A stretch of DNA of 64,000 nucleotides, taken from Telluria antibiotica (GTDB taxonomy: Bacteria > Pseudomonadota > Gammaproteobacteria > Burkholderiales > Burkholderiaceae_D). The position numbers were made by a program, and so were the translations under genes. Shown here piece by piece: positions 17,719-30,476 of this stretch (within the stretch, counting starts at the first letter, position 1; each line of letters opens with the position of its first letter). The DNA lies in NCBI RefSeq assembly GCF_011682055.1, contig NZ_JAAQOM010000003.1, positions 62,001-126,000 on the forward strand, written 5' to 3'. The notes beneath the pieces are model-generated. The model was not told where the DNA came from. It searched no databases and saw only the letters and a program-made list of their open reading frames with translations.

Positions 17719-17900
17719 ATCTATATTATCTAGCCTCAATTTCTCCTAAAAAATAAATGAATTTAGGGTCATTAAGTTACATTCATTTACAAGTCTTACG
17801 AGTTCTCCACCGACGTAACGGATTTGCGGTGCTATCTTGACCACATCGCGATTCACGGGAATTGCGACACAGTCAAACAACGCATAAGGGAACTCGTCAT

Positions 17901-18476
17901 ATGAAAAAGCTCATCGTTGCACTGATCGCAGGTACCGCCGCCATGGGCGCGGCCCAAGCCCAGACCACCCAGACCCAGCCGCATGCTTACGTCGGCGTCG
18001 GCGTCGCCACGGCCGACCACGAGAATTCGTCGGTCGGCGGCCTGACCAACGTCGGCAGCGACGGCTACAAGGCGTCCGGCAAGATTTTCGGCGGTTATGA
18101 ATTCGACCAGAACTGGGGCGTCGAAGCCGGCTACACCGACTTCCGCAACTCGAATGTCAACTACAGCGTCAACGGCACCAACGGGAGCGGCACCACGAAG
18201 GGTTCCAGCTATTACGTCGCCGGCAAGTACAACATGCCGGTCAACGACCAGTTCTCCGTGTACGGCAAGCTGGGCCTGGAACACAGCGAGCGCAAGTTGC
18301 AAAGCGCCGACCTGAACCTGAAGGACACGGACACCGGTGCCTACGGCGCGGTCGGCCTGCAGTACAACCTGAACCAGCAGGTCGCGCTGACGGCCGAGTA
18401 CGAGCGCTATGGCAAGACCAAGACCGTCGGCGCCAAGGCCGACGTCTGGACCGTGGGTGCGCGCTACAGCTTCTGA
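17901..18476 (+). CDS. outer-membrane beta-barrel (porin-like) protein
   Basis: A 191-residue outer-membrane protein with a clear signal peptide (MKKLIVALIAGTAAMGAAQA, cleaved before QTT) and alternating amphipathic strands of an eight-stranded OmpA/Opa-like barrel: YVGVGVATADHE, GYKASGKIFGGYEFDQNWGVEAG, and the terminal WTVGARYSF ending in Phe, the usual assembly signal. The gene stands alone after an AT-rich 182-base region (17719-17900) likely to hold its promoter, and is followed by a good terminator. Function probably structural or adhesive. Confidence 0.87.
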   Translation: MKKLIVALIAGTAAMGAAQAQTTQTQPHAYVGVGVATADHENSSVGGLTNVGSDGYKASGKIFGGYEFDQNWGVEAGYTDFRNSNVNYSVNGTNGSGTTKGSSYYVAGKYNMPVNDQFSVYGKLGLEHSERKLQSADLNLKDTDTGAYGAVGLQYNLNQQVALTAEYERYGKTKTVGAKADVWTVGARYSF

Positions 18477-18505
18477 GCGTCGCGCAGTGCATCCGCAGAA
18501 ACATC

Positions 18506-18528
18506 AAAGGGCCTTCGGGCCCTTTTTT
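18506..18528 (+). terminator. Rho-independent terminator after the barrel gene
   Basis: The stem AAAGGGCC pairs with GGCCCTTT around a TTCG tetraloop and is followed by a T run. It lies 30 bases after the stop codon of the outer-membrane protein gene. Confidence 0.88.
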
Positions 18529-18534
18529 CATGTC

Positions 18535-19071
18535 TCACGATCGCGCGACGGTACCTGGTTGCCCCGGCCGCGGTATCTGCGGCGGCCCCGGGAGCGGGGT
18601 CATGGGCGGCGTGAAGCCGGCCGCGACGAAGCGGTGCAGCGACGACCACGGCCATTCCGCCGGATGCTGGCACAAGCCGTGGCGCAGCGGGTTGTCGTGC
18701 ACGTAATCGATCAGGCGCGCGTAGTCGTCGTCGTCGCCCACGCGGTAGTCGCGGTAGTGGCGCTCCCAGATGGCGCCGTCGCCCGTGGCATCGCCAAGGG
18801 TCTTGTGCAGCGCCTTCGAAAACGCGATCTTGACGGCGCGCCAGCGCGACGCGCAATCGTGGTCGCCCGGCGGCAAGGTCCAGATCGCGTGCGCGTGGTT
18901 CGGCAGCACGACCCAGGCATCGACGTGGAACGGCTTGCGGATGCGCGCCTGGCGCATCGCTTCGCCGAAAGCCGGAAAGTGGTCCGTGAGGAGGGTGCTG
19001 CCCCGGTCGAGCAGGCGCACCGTGAAGAAAAAAGTCCCGCCCGGGACGCGGTTGTCGCGGTATGTAGTCAT
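18535..19071 (-). mobile_element. REP-associated tyrosine transposase (RAYT, IS200-like)
   Basis: A 178-residue IS200/IS605-fold transposase of the RAYT type, single-domesticated copies of which are linked to REP repeats. The metal-binding HUH-like motif PNHAHAIW is at about 57-64, the catalytic Tyr123 is in YVHDNP, and the closing WPWSSLHRF segment is characteristic. The ATG at 19071 was preferred over an upstream in-frame start (19185) lacking homology. Unlike a normal insertion sequence, no terminal repeats are visible at its borders, so it looks immobile itself. It could act on either repeat family in this window. Confidence 0.85.
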
Positions 19072-19344
19072 GAACCTAGTCTGCCAAACGGCGCAGCCAT
19101 GCCATGTCGATATGGAGCAAACGCGCGAATGAAGTCTCTCGATCGCACCGATTCTACCGATGATGCCCATCCGACGACGATCCATTTCCGCGTATTAAAC
19201 GGCATGGTGGATGTGACAAGGCTCCCCGCCTGTCCATAATTTATTTTCAACCAAACTGAACCTTTCCGGAACGACAGGTATTAACCGGACGATTTCCGCA
19301 GTAGCAACTGCTACCGGTCGCCGTTCGGGTTCACTGTGCCGTTC

Positions 19345-19725
19345 ATGCCGTTCATGTCGCTCATGCCATCTGCTGCCCTGTTGTCGTCCCAGCTGGTCTG
19401 TCGAGGCCAGGTCGTCGCCCCCGACGCCGCCGCGCTGGTGCGCCTGCTGTTGCTGGCGCCCGTGCTGGAGGAGTGGGTGGTGCGCGCCGGACTGCAGGAG
19501 TGGCTGATCCGGCGCACCGACGGCCGGGCGCGCGCGGCTTCGGTGGCACTGTCGGCGGCCGCGTTCGCGCTGCTGCACGCCGGCTCCGGCTGGCGTGCCG
19601 TGCTGCTGGTGCTGGCGCCGGGCCTCGTGCTGGCGCTGCTGTACCAGAGCCGGCGCGACTGGCGCCTGTGCGCACTGGCGCACTGCGGGATGAATGCACT
19701 GGCCCTTGGTGGCTGTGTCCTTTGA
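19345..19725 (+). CDS. CAAX-type intramembrane protease, probable JDVT-CTERM processing enzyme
   Basis: A membrane protein of about 126 residues in the CPBP (CAAX/Abi) glutamic protease superfamily. The double glutamate segment APVLEEWVVRAGLQ, a His in FALLHAGSGW and a second His in LAHCGMNAL supply the expected catalytic residues. It directly precedes a protein with a JDVT-CTERM-like tail, matching the known pairing with the MrtJ type of sorting protease. It is shorter than most CPBP proteins but in keeping with MrtJ. Three in-frame ATGs (19345, 19354, 19363) plus a GTG at 19336 compete and none has a good ribosome site. Confidence 0.75.
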   Translation: MPFMSLMPSAALLSSQLVCRGQVVAPDAAALVRLLLLAPVLEEWVVRAGLQEWLIRRTDGRARAASVALSAAAFALLHAGSGWRAVLLVLAPGLVLALLYQSRRDWRLCALAHCGMNALALGGCVL

Positions 19726-19743
19726 ACGAATCCGGGAGTCCCT

Positions 19744-21879
19744 ATGATCGGGCTGCATCGACATCTCTCTTCCCTGCCGGGCCGTGTGCGCCGCGCCTGG
19801 CCCATCCTGGCGCTGCTCGCCTGCGTACCCGCCGCGCACGCGGCCGACGCATTGAACGGCAAGAACCTCTACCTGAACGGGCCGACCGGCGGCGGCACCA
19901 GCTGCGCGACCTGCCACGGGACGTCGCCCACCGCGAACGTCAATCACATCCTCAACGGGGCGAACAACCCAGGCGCGATCAGCGGCGCCATCACCGCCAA
20001 CACGGGCGGCATGGGTACGCTGTTCAACGGCCGCTTCACGACGGCGGAAATCGCGGACATCGCGGCCTTCATCGGCAATCCGACCGTCACCGCGGCCCCG
20101 GCGGCATCCGTCAGCCCGGCGTCGCTGAGCTTCGCGGCCACCACCGTCGGCCAGTCGGCCAGCGCGCTGTCCACCACCTTGTCCAACACGGGCAACGCGG
20201 CGCTGACCGTGGGTACGATCAGCGTTTCCGGCACGGCCGCCGGCGATTATTCGATCAGCGGCGGCACGTGCACCAACGGCACGTCGCTCGCGGCGGGCAC
20301 GAGCTGCACCGTGCAGGTCGGCTTCACGCCGTCCGCTTCCGGCACGCGCAGCGCGTCGCTCGTCATCGCGCACAACGCCACGGGCGGCTCCAGCACCGTG
20401 GCACTCGCCGGCACGGGTAACGCCGTGCCGCAGGCGACCGTTGCGCTGTCCGCGAACGCCATCGACTTCGGCGCCCTCGTCAGCGGCACCTCCTCGCCCG
20501 CGCGCAGCGTCACGGTCAGCAACTCCGGCCAGGCGGCGCTGACCTTCAGCAGCATCACGGTCGGCGGCACGAACGCCGGCGTGTTCAGCCTGGGCGGCAC
20601 GTGCAGCACGGCGACGTCCGTGCCGGCCGGCGGCAGCTGCACCGTGACCGTGACGGCGAATTCGTCCGGCAGCGGCGCATTCAGCGGCAATCTTTCGCTG
20701 GCCTCGAACGCCTCGAACGGCGCCGTGTCGGTCGCACTGTCCGGCACCGTGTCGGCGCCCGCACCGGCCGTCAGCGCGAGCCCGTCGGCCGTCGCCTTCG
20801 GTTCGCAGACGATCGGCGCCGCGGCCGCCACGCAGGCCGTCACCTTGTCCAACACGGGCAACGTGGCGCTCGCGCTCAACGGCATCAGCGTCTCCGGCGC
20901 GTCCAGCGTCACTATCGCCAGCCAGACCTGCGGCACCACCCTGGCCGTCGGCGCCAACTGCACCGTGACCCTCTCGTTTCTACCCACGACGGCGGGCGCC
21001 GCTGCGGCCACCCTGGCCGTGACGTCGAACGCGGCGCCGCTGCAGGTGACGATCGCCGGCACCGGCACCACGGCACCGGTCGCGCAACCCGCGCTGTCGG
21101 AAGCGGGCCCCGTCGCCTTCGCGGATACGCAGGTGGGCAAGAGCGCCGCCGTCCACACGATCACCTTGTCGAACAATGGCACGGCCGCCATGAAGGTCTC
21201 GTCGCTCGTGCTCGACGGTGCGCAGGCGTCCGACTTCGTTTTGGGCGGCACTTGTGCGGTCAATGCGTCGGTGGCCGCAGCGGCCAGCTGCACCATCGAC
21301 GTGGGCTTCAGGCCGACGGCCGCCGGCCAGCGTGCCGCGACCATGATGCTGATGACGGATGCGGGCAGCCAGTTCACCGTCGCGCTGGGCGGCACCGGCG
21401 TCGCCGTGCCCGTGCCGATGCTGACGGCGAATCCGCAGTCGTTCGACTTCGGCGCCGCTGACGTCAACGGCAACGCGCCCACGCACCGCATCACCCTGAC
21501 CAACACGGGCGGCAACGCGGCCACGGTGACGGCGGCCACGTTCACGGGGCCGTTCGCGCTGCAATCCGACGCCACCGGCTGCGCGGCCGTGCCGTTCACC
21601 CTGCAGCCGGGTGCCAGCTGCGACGTCGTCGTGCGCTTCACGCCGGTCGGCGCGGGCGATGCGAGCGGCAGCATGGCGCTGGCGGCCGACGGCGGCGGTG
21701 CCTGGACCGTGGCGCTGACCGGCAAGGGCAATGTGCAGACCGCGCAGACGATGCAGAACACGGGCGCTGGCGGCTGCTCCGCCGCCACGAACGGCAACGA
21801 TCCGGTGCTCGCGCTGCTCGTCGTGCTGTCGTTCGGCGTGCTCGGATGGCGTCGTTTCGTACGCAAGGAGGTGAAATGA
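19744..21879 (+). CDS. cytochrome c / choice-of-anchor D repeat protein with JDVT-CTERM-like sorting signal
   Basis: A 711-residue exported protein. Signal peptide about 1-33 (cleavage after AHA). A mono-haem cytochrome c domain follows, with CATCH at 54-58 and a possible axial Met near 90. Then come five tandem immunoglobulin-like repeats of about 105 residues (roughly 119-226, 229-336, 340-441, 447-553, 557-664), each opening with a short strand ending FG/FA and holding an SNTG or TNTG turn and paired cysteines; this is the choice-of-anchor D type. The tail has GGCS at 677-680, DP at 686-687, one membrane helix and RR at 703-704: a JDVT-CTERM-like sorting signal. Ends overlapping the next gene. 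Confidence 0.85.
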   Translation: MIGLHRHLSSLPGRVRRAWPILALLACVPAAHAADALNGKNLYLNGPTGGGTSCATCHGTSPTANVNHILNGANNPGAISGAITANTGGMGTLFNGRFTTAEIADIAAFIGNPTVTAAPAASVSPASLSFAATTVGQSASALSTTLSNTGNAALTVGTISVSGTAAGDYSISGGTCTNGTSLAAGTSCTVQVGFTPSASGTRSASLVIAHNATGGSSTVALAGTGNAVPQATVALSANAIDFGALVSGTSSPARSVTVSNSGQAALTFSSITVGGTNAGVFSLGGTCSTATSVPAGGSCTVTVTANSSGSGAFSGNLSLASNASNGAVSVALSGTVSAPAPAVSASPSAVAFGSQTIGAAAATQAVTLSNTGNVALALNGISVSGASSVTIASQTCGTTLAVGANCTVTLSFLPTTAGAAAATLAVTSNAAPLQVTIAGTGTTAPVAQPALSEAGPVAFADTQVGKSAAVHTITLSNNGTAAMKVSSLVLDGAQASDFVLGGTCAVNASVAAAASCTIDVGFRPTAAGQRAATMMLMTDAGSQFTVALGGTGVAVPVPMLTANPQSFDFGAADVNGNAPTHRITLTNTGGNAATVTAATFTGPFALQSDATGCAAVPFTLQPGASCDVVVRFTPVGAGDASGSMALAADGGGAWTVALTGKGNVQTAQTMQNTGAGGCSAATNGNDPVLALLVVLSFGVLGWRRFVRKEVK

Positions 21880-22388
21880 TGAGCGCCCGTACGACGCGCG
21901 TACTGCGCATGGCACTGGTGCTGGCCGCGGCGCTGGAAGCCGCACCCGCCTCCGCGCTCGACAAGGGCGTCTCCGCGCCGCCGTTCGACCTGCCCGGCAA
22001 GGACGGCGCGGTGCAACTGGCGAAGCTGCAGGGCCGGCTCGTCTACGTGGACTTCTGGGCGTCGTGGTGCGGTCCGTGCCGCCAGTCGTTCCCGTGGATG
22101 AACGAGATGCAGGCGCGCTACGGCGCGCGCGGGCTGCAGGTCGTCGGCGTGAACCTCGACGCGAAGAGCGACGACGCGCGCCGCTTCCTCGCGGAGACGC
22201 CGGCGCGCTTCACGATCGCGTTCGATCCGGCCGGCGCCACGCCGCGCGCGTACGGCATCAAGGGCATGCCGAGCAGCGTGTTGATCGGACCGGACGGCAA
22301 GGTGTTGTACGAGCACGCGGGCTTTAAAGAAGCCGACCGCGCGGAACTCGAGCAGGTGATTCAGAAAGCCCTGGGAGGCGTGAAATGA
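21876..22388 (+). CDS. TlpA/ResA-like periplasmic thioredoxin
   Basis: A 170-residue thioredoxin-fold protein with an N-terminal export signal (hydrophobic residues about 8-27, ending ASA). The active site is WCGPC (Cys65 and Cys68) in VYVDFWASWCGPCR, and the cis-Pro loop is GIKGMPSSVLIG. Such proteins reduce disulfides in the periplasm, for example during cytochrome c maturation. A near-perfect AAGGAGGTGA ribosome site precedes two consecutive ATGs (21876 and 21879), overlapping the previous stop. DsbD, three genes downstream, is a plausible electron donor. Confidence 0.88.
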   Translation: MMSARTTRVLRMALVLAAALEAAPASALDKGVSAPPFDLPGKDGAVQLAKLQGRLVYVDFWASWCGPCRQSFPWMNEMQARYGARGLQVVGVNLDAKSDDARRFLAETPARFTIAFDPAGATPRAYGIKGMPSSVLIGPDGKVLYEHAGFKEADRAELEQVIQKALGGVK

Positions 22389-22594
22389 AAGCCATCGTTT
22401 TGATCGCGCCGGCGCTGCTGGCGCTGGCGGGCTGCGCCACCGTGCAGCCTTGGGAAAAAGGCAAGCTGGCCAAGCCGGAGATGACGTTCGGCGGGGACAA
22501 GCTCGAGACGCGCTATGCGGACCACGTCTACACGAGTCGCGAGGCTGCGGCCGGCGGCGCGGGTGTCGGCGGCGGCGGCTGCGGCTGCAACTGA
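22385..22594 (+). CDS. DUF4266 lipoprotein
   Basis: A 69-residue lipoprotein: lipobox LAGC with the lipidated Cys17, a short linker with PWEKGKLAKP, the conserved ADHVYTSREAAAGG segment, and a glycine-rich end GGGGCGCN. The tail therefore carries two cysteines in CxC spacing (66 and 68), which could form a redox pair or bind a metal. DUF4266 has no known function and usually accompanies DUF3570 genes. The start overlaps the thioredoxin stop as ATGA. Confidence 0.85.
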   Translation: MKAIVLIAPALLALAGCATVQPWEKGKLAKPEMTFGGDKLETRYADHVYTSREAAAGGAGVGGGGCGCN

Positions 22595-22603
22595 GGAGGC
22601 CAG

Positions 22604-23758
22604 ATGACGACATCTCTCCAGGAACGCGACGCACCGCCGCTGGCGGCATCCCTCCTTGCCGCCGCGCTGCTGCTGCCCGGCGTGCAGGCGCTGGCCGACG
22701 AGCCGCCGGCCGCAGGCAGCATCAGCCTGCGCTATCTCGATTACGCCGACCGCCAGAGCGGACTGGATCGGATCCACGCGCATTCGCCGTCGATCGCGGT
22801 GACGGCACCCGTCGCCAGCGACTGGTCGATCGAGGGCACCCTGACTGCGGACGACGTGTCGGGCGCGTCGCCGCGCTACCACACCGCGATCTCCGGCGCC
22901 TCGCACATGCATGACGAGCGCAAGGCCGGCGACGTCGCCGCCACGCGCTACTTCCGGCGCGGCACGCTGACGGCCGGTGCCGCGTATTCGACAGAGCACG
23001 ACTACGTGTCGCGCGCGCTGTCGTTGAACGGCACCGTGTCCAGCGAGGACAACAACACGACGTGGGCATTCGGGCTCGCGGGCAGCCGCGACAGCATCAA
23101 TCCCGTCAACCAGGTCGTCGTCGATGAGCACAAGCGCACCGTCAGCGTGCTGGCCGGCGTGACGCGGGTGCTGACGCCGACCGACATCGGCCAGCTCACG
23201 CTCACGCGCACGAACGGCAGCGGCTACTACAACGATCCTTATAAACTGTTCGACAACCGGCCCCGTTCGCGCCGCGAGAACACGGTGCTGCTGCGCTGGA
23301 ACCACTACGTCGACGCGACGGGCGGCACGACGCGGCTCGGCTACCGCTACTTCAGCGACTCGTACCGCATCCGAGCGCACACGCTGTCGGCCGAGTACGT
23401 GCAGCCGCTCCCCGGCGGCTGGAGCCTCGTGCCGGAAGTGCGCCTGTACTCGCAGAGCGCCGCGTATTTCTACTACGACCCCGTGTACGACGCTGCGCTC
23501 GGCGCGCCGTTCCCGCCCGGCTTTGCCAACGGCGCCGATCCGAACCGCCTGACGTCGCCCGACCAGCGCCTGTCCGGCTTCGGCGCCGTGACGGCGGGGC
23601 TGAAGGTCGTGCGCGAGATCGGCAAGCTGTGGACCGTCGACGTCAAGGTCGAGGGCTACGAGCAGCGCGGCAGCTGGCGCCTGTTCCACGACGGCAGTCC
23701 GGGGCTGGCGCCGCTGCATGCGCGCATGCTCCAGGTCGGATTGACGCGGCGATGGTAG
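22604..23758 (+). CDS. DUF3570 outer-membrane barrel-like protein
   Basis: A 384-residue protein of the DUF3570 family. A hydrophobic N-terminal region (about 13-31) ending QALA is a probable signal peptide. The rest is rich in alternating beta strands with aromatic girdle residues (SISLRYLDYADRQSGLDRI, YVQPLPGGWSLVPEVRLYSQ) and ends in RRW, like an outer-membrane barrel. At residues 83-89, DDVSGAS fits the D-x-x-S/T-G-A-T/S pattern that ApbE enzymes flavinylate, and the ApbE gene follows directly, overlapping by seven bases. Family function is unknown. Confidence 0.83.
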   Translation: MTTSLQERDAPPLAASLLAAALLLPGVQALADEPPAAGSISLRYLDYADRQSGLDRIHAHSPSIAVTAPVASDWSIEGTLTADDVSGASPRYHTAISGASHMHDERKAGDVAATRYFRRGTLTAGAAYSTEHDYVSRALSLNGTVSSEDNNTTWAFGLAGSRDSINPVNQVVVDEHKRTVSVLAGVTRVLTPTDIGQLTLTRTNGSGYYNDPYKLFDNRPRSRRENTVLLRWNHYVDATGGTTRLGYRYFSDSYRIRAHTLSAEYVQPLPGGWSLVPEVRLYSQSAAYFYYDPVYDAALGAPFPPGFANGADPNRLTSPDQRLSGFGAVTAGLKVVREIGKLWTVDVKVEGYEQRGSWRLFHDGSPGLAPLHARMLQVGLTRRW

Positions 23759-24662
23759 ACGCGGTCTACCGCTTTCCGTTCGAGGCGATGGCCAGCCGGT
23801 GCGAGATCCGGCTGGCCGCGCCCGACGAGAGCACGGCGGAAGAACTGGCATTCGCCGCGATCGGGGAAGTGCGGCGCGTCGAGCGCACGTATTCGCGCTA
23901 CCGCGCCGACAGCGTCGTCAGCCACATCAACGCTGCGGCCGGCCGCTATCGCGTGGAATGCGACGACGAGACGGCGCAGCTGCTCGACTACGCGGACCAC
24001 TTGTACCGCGTGAGCGGCGGCCTGTTCGACATCACGTCCGGCGTGCTGCGCCGCGCCTGGGACTTCCGCCAGCCGCGCGTGCCGCGCGCGCGCGACCTGG
24101 CGCCGTTGCTGGCACTCGTCGACTGGGCCTCCGTGCAGCGCGAGGACGGCGCCGTGTTCCTGCCGCGCGCCGGCATGGAGATCGACTTCGGCGGGTTCGG
24201 CAAGGAATACGCGGCGGATCGCGCCTGCGCGCTGCTGCAGGAACGCGGCGTGCGGCACGGCTACGTGAACCTCGGCGGCGACATGCGCTTCATCGGGCCG
24301 CAACCGGACGGGCGCCTGTGGAGCATCGGCATCCAGGACCCGCGCCGGGCGGACGGCACCGTCGCCAGCATCGCCGTGAGCCAGGGCGCGCTGACGACGA
24401 GCGGCGACTACGAGCGCTTCATCGACGTCGACGGCAAGCGCTATTGCCACGTGTTGAATCCGCGCACCGGGATGCCCGTGTCGTATTGGCGGTCGGTGAG
24501 CGTGCTGGCACCGCTGGCCGTCCTGGGCGGCAGCGTGTCGACCATCGCCATGCTGAAGGAGGGCGACGGCCTGTCGTTCCTCGATGCCGGCGGATTCGCG
24601 TACTTCGCCATCGACAGCACGGGACAAGAGTATCACCACAGTATTTCAGGAGATTACGCATC

Positions 24663-24666
<4 letters not shown>
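23752..24666 (+). CDS. apbE: FAD:protein FMN transferase (ApbE family)
   Basis: A 304-residue flavin transferase that attaches FMN from FAD to a Ser/Thr of target proteins. Family blocks are present: SRYRADSVVSHIN, the GGFGKEYAADRA loop, NLGGDMR, TTSGDYERF, and HVLNPRTGMP; near the C-terminus GGSVSTIAM takes the place of the usual metal-binding motif. No signal peptide or lipobox is visible at the ATG (23752), nor in the upstream in-frame stretch, whereas many family members are exported. Its start overlaps the DUF3570 stop. The target is likely one of the operon's exported proteins. Confidence 0.88.
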
Positions 24667-27414
<2,748 letters not shown>

Positions 27415-27428
27415 CGCCGCTCAGCTGA

Positions 27429-29096
<1,668 letters not shown>

Positions 29097-29142
29097 TAGT
29101 AATGTGCTTCGATTTTGAAAATAAGGACGACAGGATACTGAA

Positions 29143-29350
29143 AATTCGGGGTCAGAGCAGGTTTTTCGGAAAATTCGGGGTCAGAGCAACTATTCGAGAA
29201 ATTGCTCCGGCAGGAAAAGCCGGGCCGAATGACACCGCTTGCCTCCGCCGCGCTACTGACGGGGCGGTCGTATAACGGCGCCGAGGAGAAATTGTCGCAA
29301 ACAATGCTCTGACCCCGAATTTTGCCCGGGATGTGCTCTGACCCCGAATT
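29143..29350. repeat. inverted repeat element, family 2, copy A
   Basis: A 17-bp motif AATTCGGGGTCAGAGCA occurs twice in direct order (29143-29159, 29172-29188) and twice inverted (29305-29321, 29334-29350) around a 116-base core without a convincing gene. The same arrangement is at 42190 and 51555. The rightmost copy supplies part of the TAA stop codon of rarD. The structure is MITE- or BIME-like and could form a long cruciform. Confidence 0.85.
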
Positions 29351-30233
29351 AGGCTTCCCTGGCCACCGGCTGCGGCCGGTTCAGCAAGCCTTCGGCCGCG
29401 TACAGGGCCAGCGCGAGCCAGATCAGTACGAAGCCGACGAGGCGCGCCGCCGTGAATGCTTCGTGGAACAGCCCCACGCCCAGTAGGAATTGCATCGTCG
29501 GCGACAGGTATTGCAGCAGGCCCAGGACCGACATCGGGATCTTGCGCGCGCCCGCCGCGAACAGCACCAGCGGGATCGCCGTGATGGGGCCGGCCGCGAC
29601 GAGCAGCCAGCGCGTCGCGTTCGAGTCCGTGTTGATGAACGCGTTCTGGCCGTGCGCGGTGAGCCAGATGACGTACCCGGCCGCGAGCGGGAACAGCACC
29701 ATCGTCTCGAACGACAAGCCTTCCAGCGCGCCCAGCGCCGCCGTCTTGCGCAGCAGGCCGTAGCCGCCGAACGACATGGCCAGTGCCAGCGCGACCCAGG
29801 GCACGGTGCCGGCCTGCCACGTGAGCCACGCCACGCCCAGCGCGGCGACGCCGATCGCCATCCATTGCGCGCGCCGCAAGCGTTCCTTCAGCAGCATCGA
29901 GCCGAACATGATGTTGACGAGCGGATTGATGAAATACCCGAGGCTGGATTCGATCACGTGGCCGTTGTTCACGGCCCAGATGTAGATGAGCCAGTTGATG
30001 CTGAGCAGCAGCGCGGACGCGACGAAGCTGCCGAACACGCGCGGCCGGCGCACGAGGTTCAGCCAGGCCCACTGGCGGCGCACGGCCAGCACGATCACGA
30101 GGAACAGCAGCGACCACACCATGCGGTTGGCCAGGATCTGCAGCGGCGGCACGTCGCCGATGGCGTGGAAATACAGTGGAAACAGGCCCCAGCACAGGAA
30201 GGCGAGGGTGGCGGACAGGATGCCGGTGTTCAT
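29349..30233 (-). CDS. rarD: EamA-family transporter RarD
   Basis: A 294-residue, ten-helix permease of the drug/metabolite transporter superfamily, RarD type (ATLAFLCWGLFPLYFHAIGDVPPLQILANR at the N-terminus, shown here in parts: CWGLFPLYF and LANRMVWSL). The two EamA halves are visible, the second ending WLALALYAAEGLL. Substrate is unknown; rarD was named for chloramphenicol sensitivity in E. coli. The TAA stop overlaps the end of a family-2 repeat element. Confidence 0.87.
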   Translation of the reverse strand: MNTGILSATLAFLCWGLFPLYFHAIGDVPPLQILANRMVWSLLFLVIVLAVRRQWAWLNLVRRPRVFGSFVASALLLSINWLIYIWAVNNGHVIESSLGYFINPLVNIMFGSMLLKERLRRAQWMAIGVAALGVAWLTWQAGTVPWVALALAMSFGGYGLLRKTAALGALEGLSFETMVLFPLAAGYVIWLTAHGQNAFINTDSNATRWLLVAAGPITAIPLVLFAAGARKIPMSVLGLLQYLSPTMQFLLGVGLFHEAFTAARLVGFVLIWLALALYAAEGLLNRPQPVAREA

Positions 30234-30476
30234 GGGATTGTGGAACGGGTGACGGGTTGAACATTATCCCCGAACGGGCGCGGCCTCGCTGGCGGCCCCC
30301 TGTTTTCGCCATGCGTGCGCTGGGACCGGCTGTGTTCATGCAGACTCTGGACACCGTAATGTAAGGACAGCAAAAAATTTTGAGAAAATAGCGCCCCGCA
30401 CGGAAAGGCACGCTCTTGTCTTTCCTTGTCAATTATTCTATTGTGCAACGCACCAGAACAACAAAACGGTGAAACC

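Noticed and set aside
17829..17870. TTGACC with a loose -10 before the barrel gene as a sigma-70 promoter
   Set aside because: The -10 hexamer at 17-base spacing is poor, so I did not list it as a feature.
20098..21735. Tandem repeats suggesting a CRISPR-like array
   Set aside because: They are about 105-codon protein domain repeats in one frame, diverged at the DNA level, without short identical repeats and spacers.
20247..22649. Minus-strand open frame of about 800 codons
   Set aside because: It is antisense to the repeat protein and thioredoxin genes; the repeats on the plus strand explain its periodicity.
29189..29304. Possible small gene in the core of the family-2 element
   Set aside because: No frame with a credible start and ribosome site spans the core, and the three cores do not share a conserved frame.
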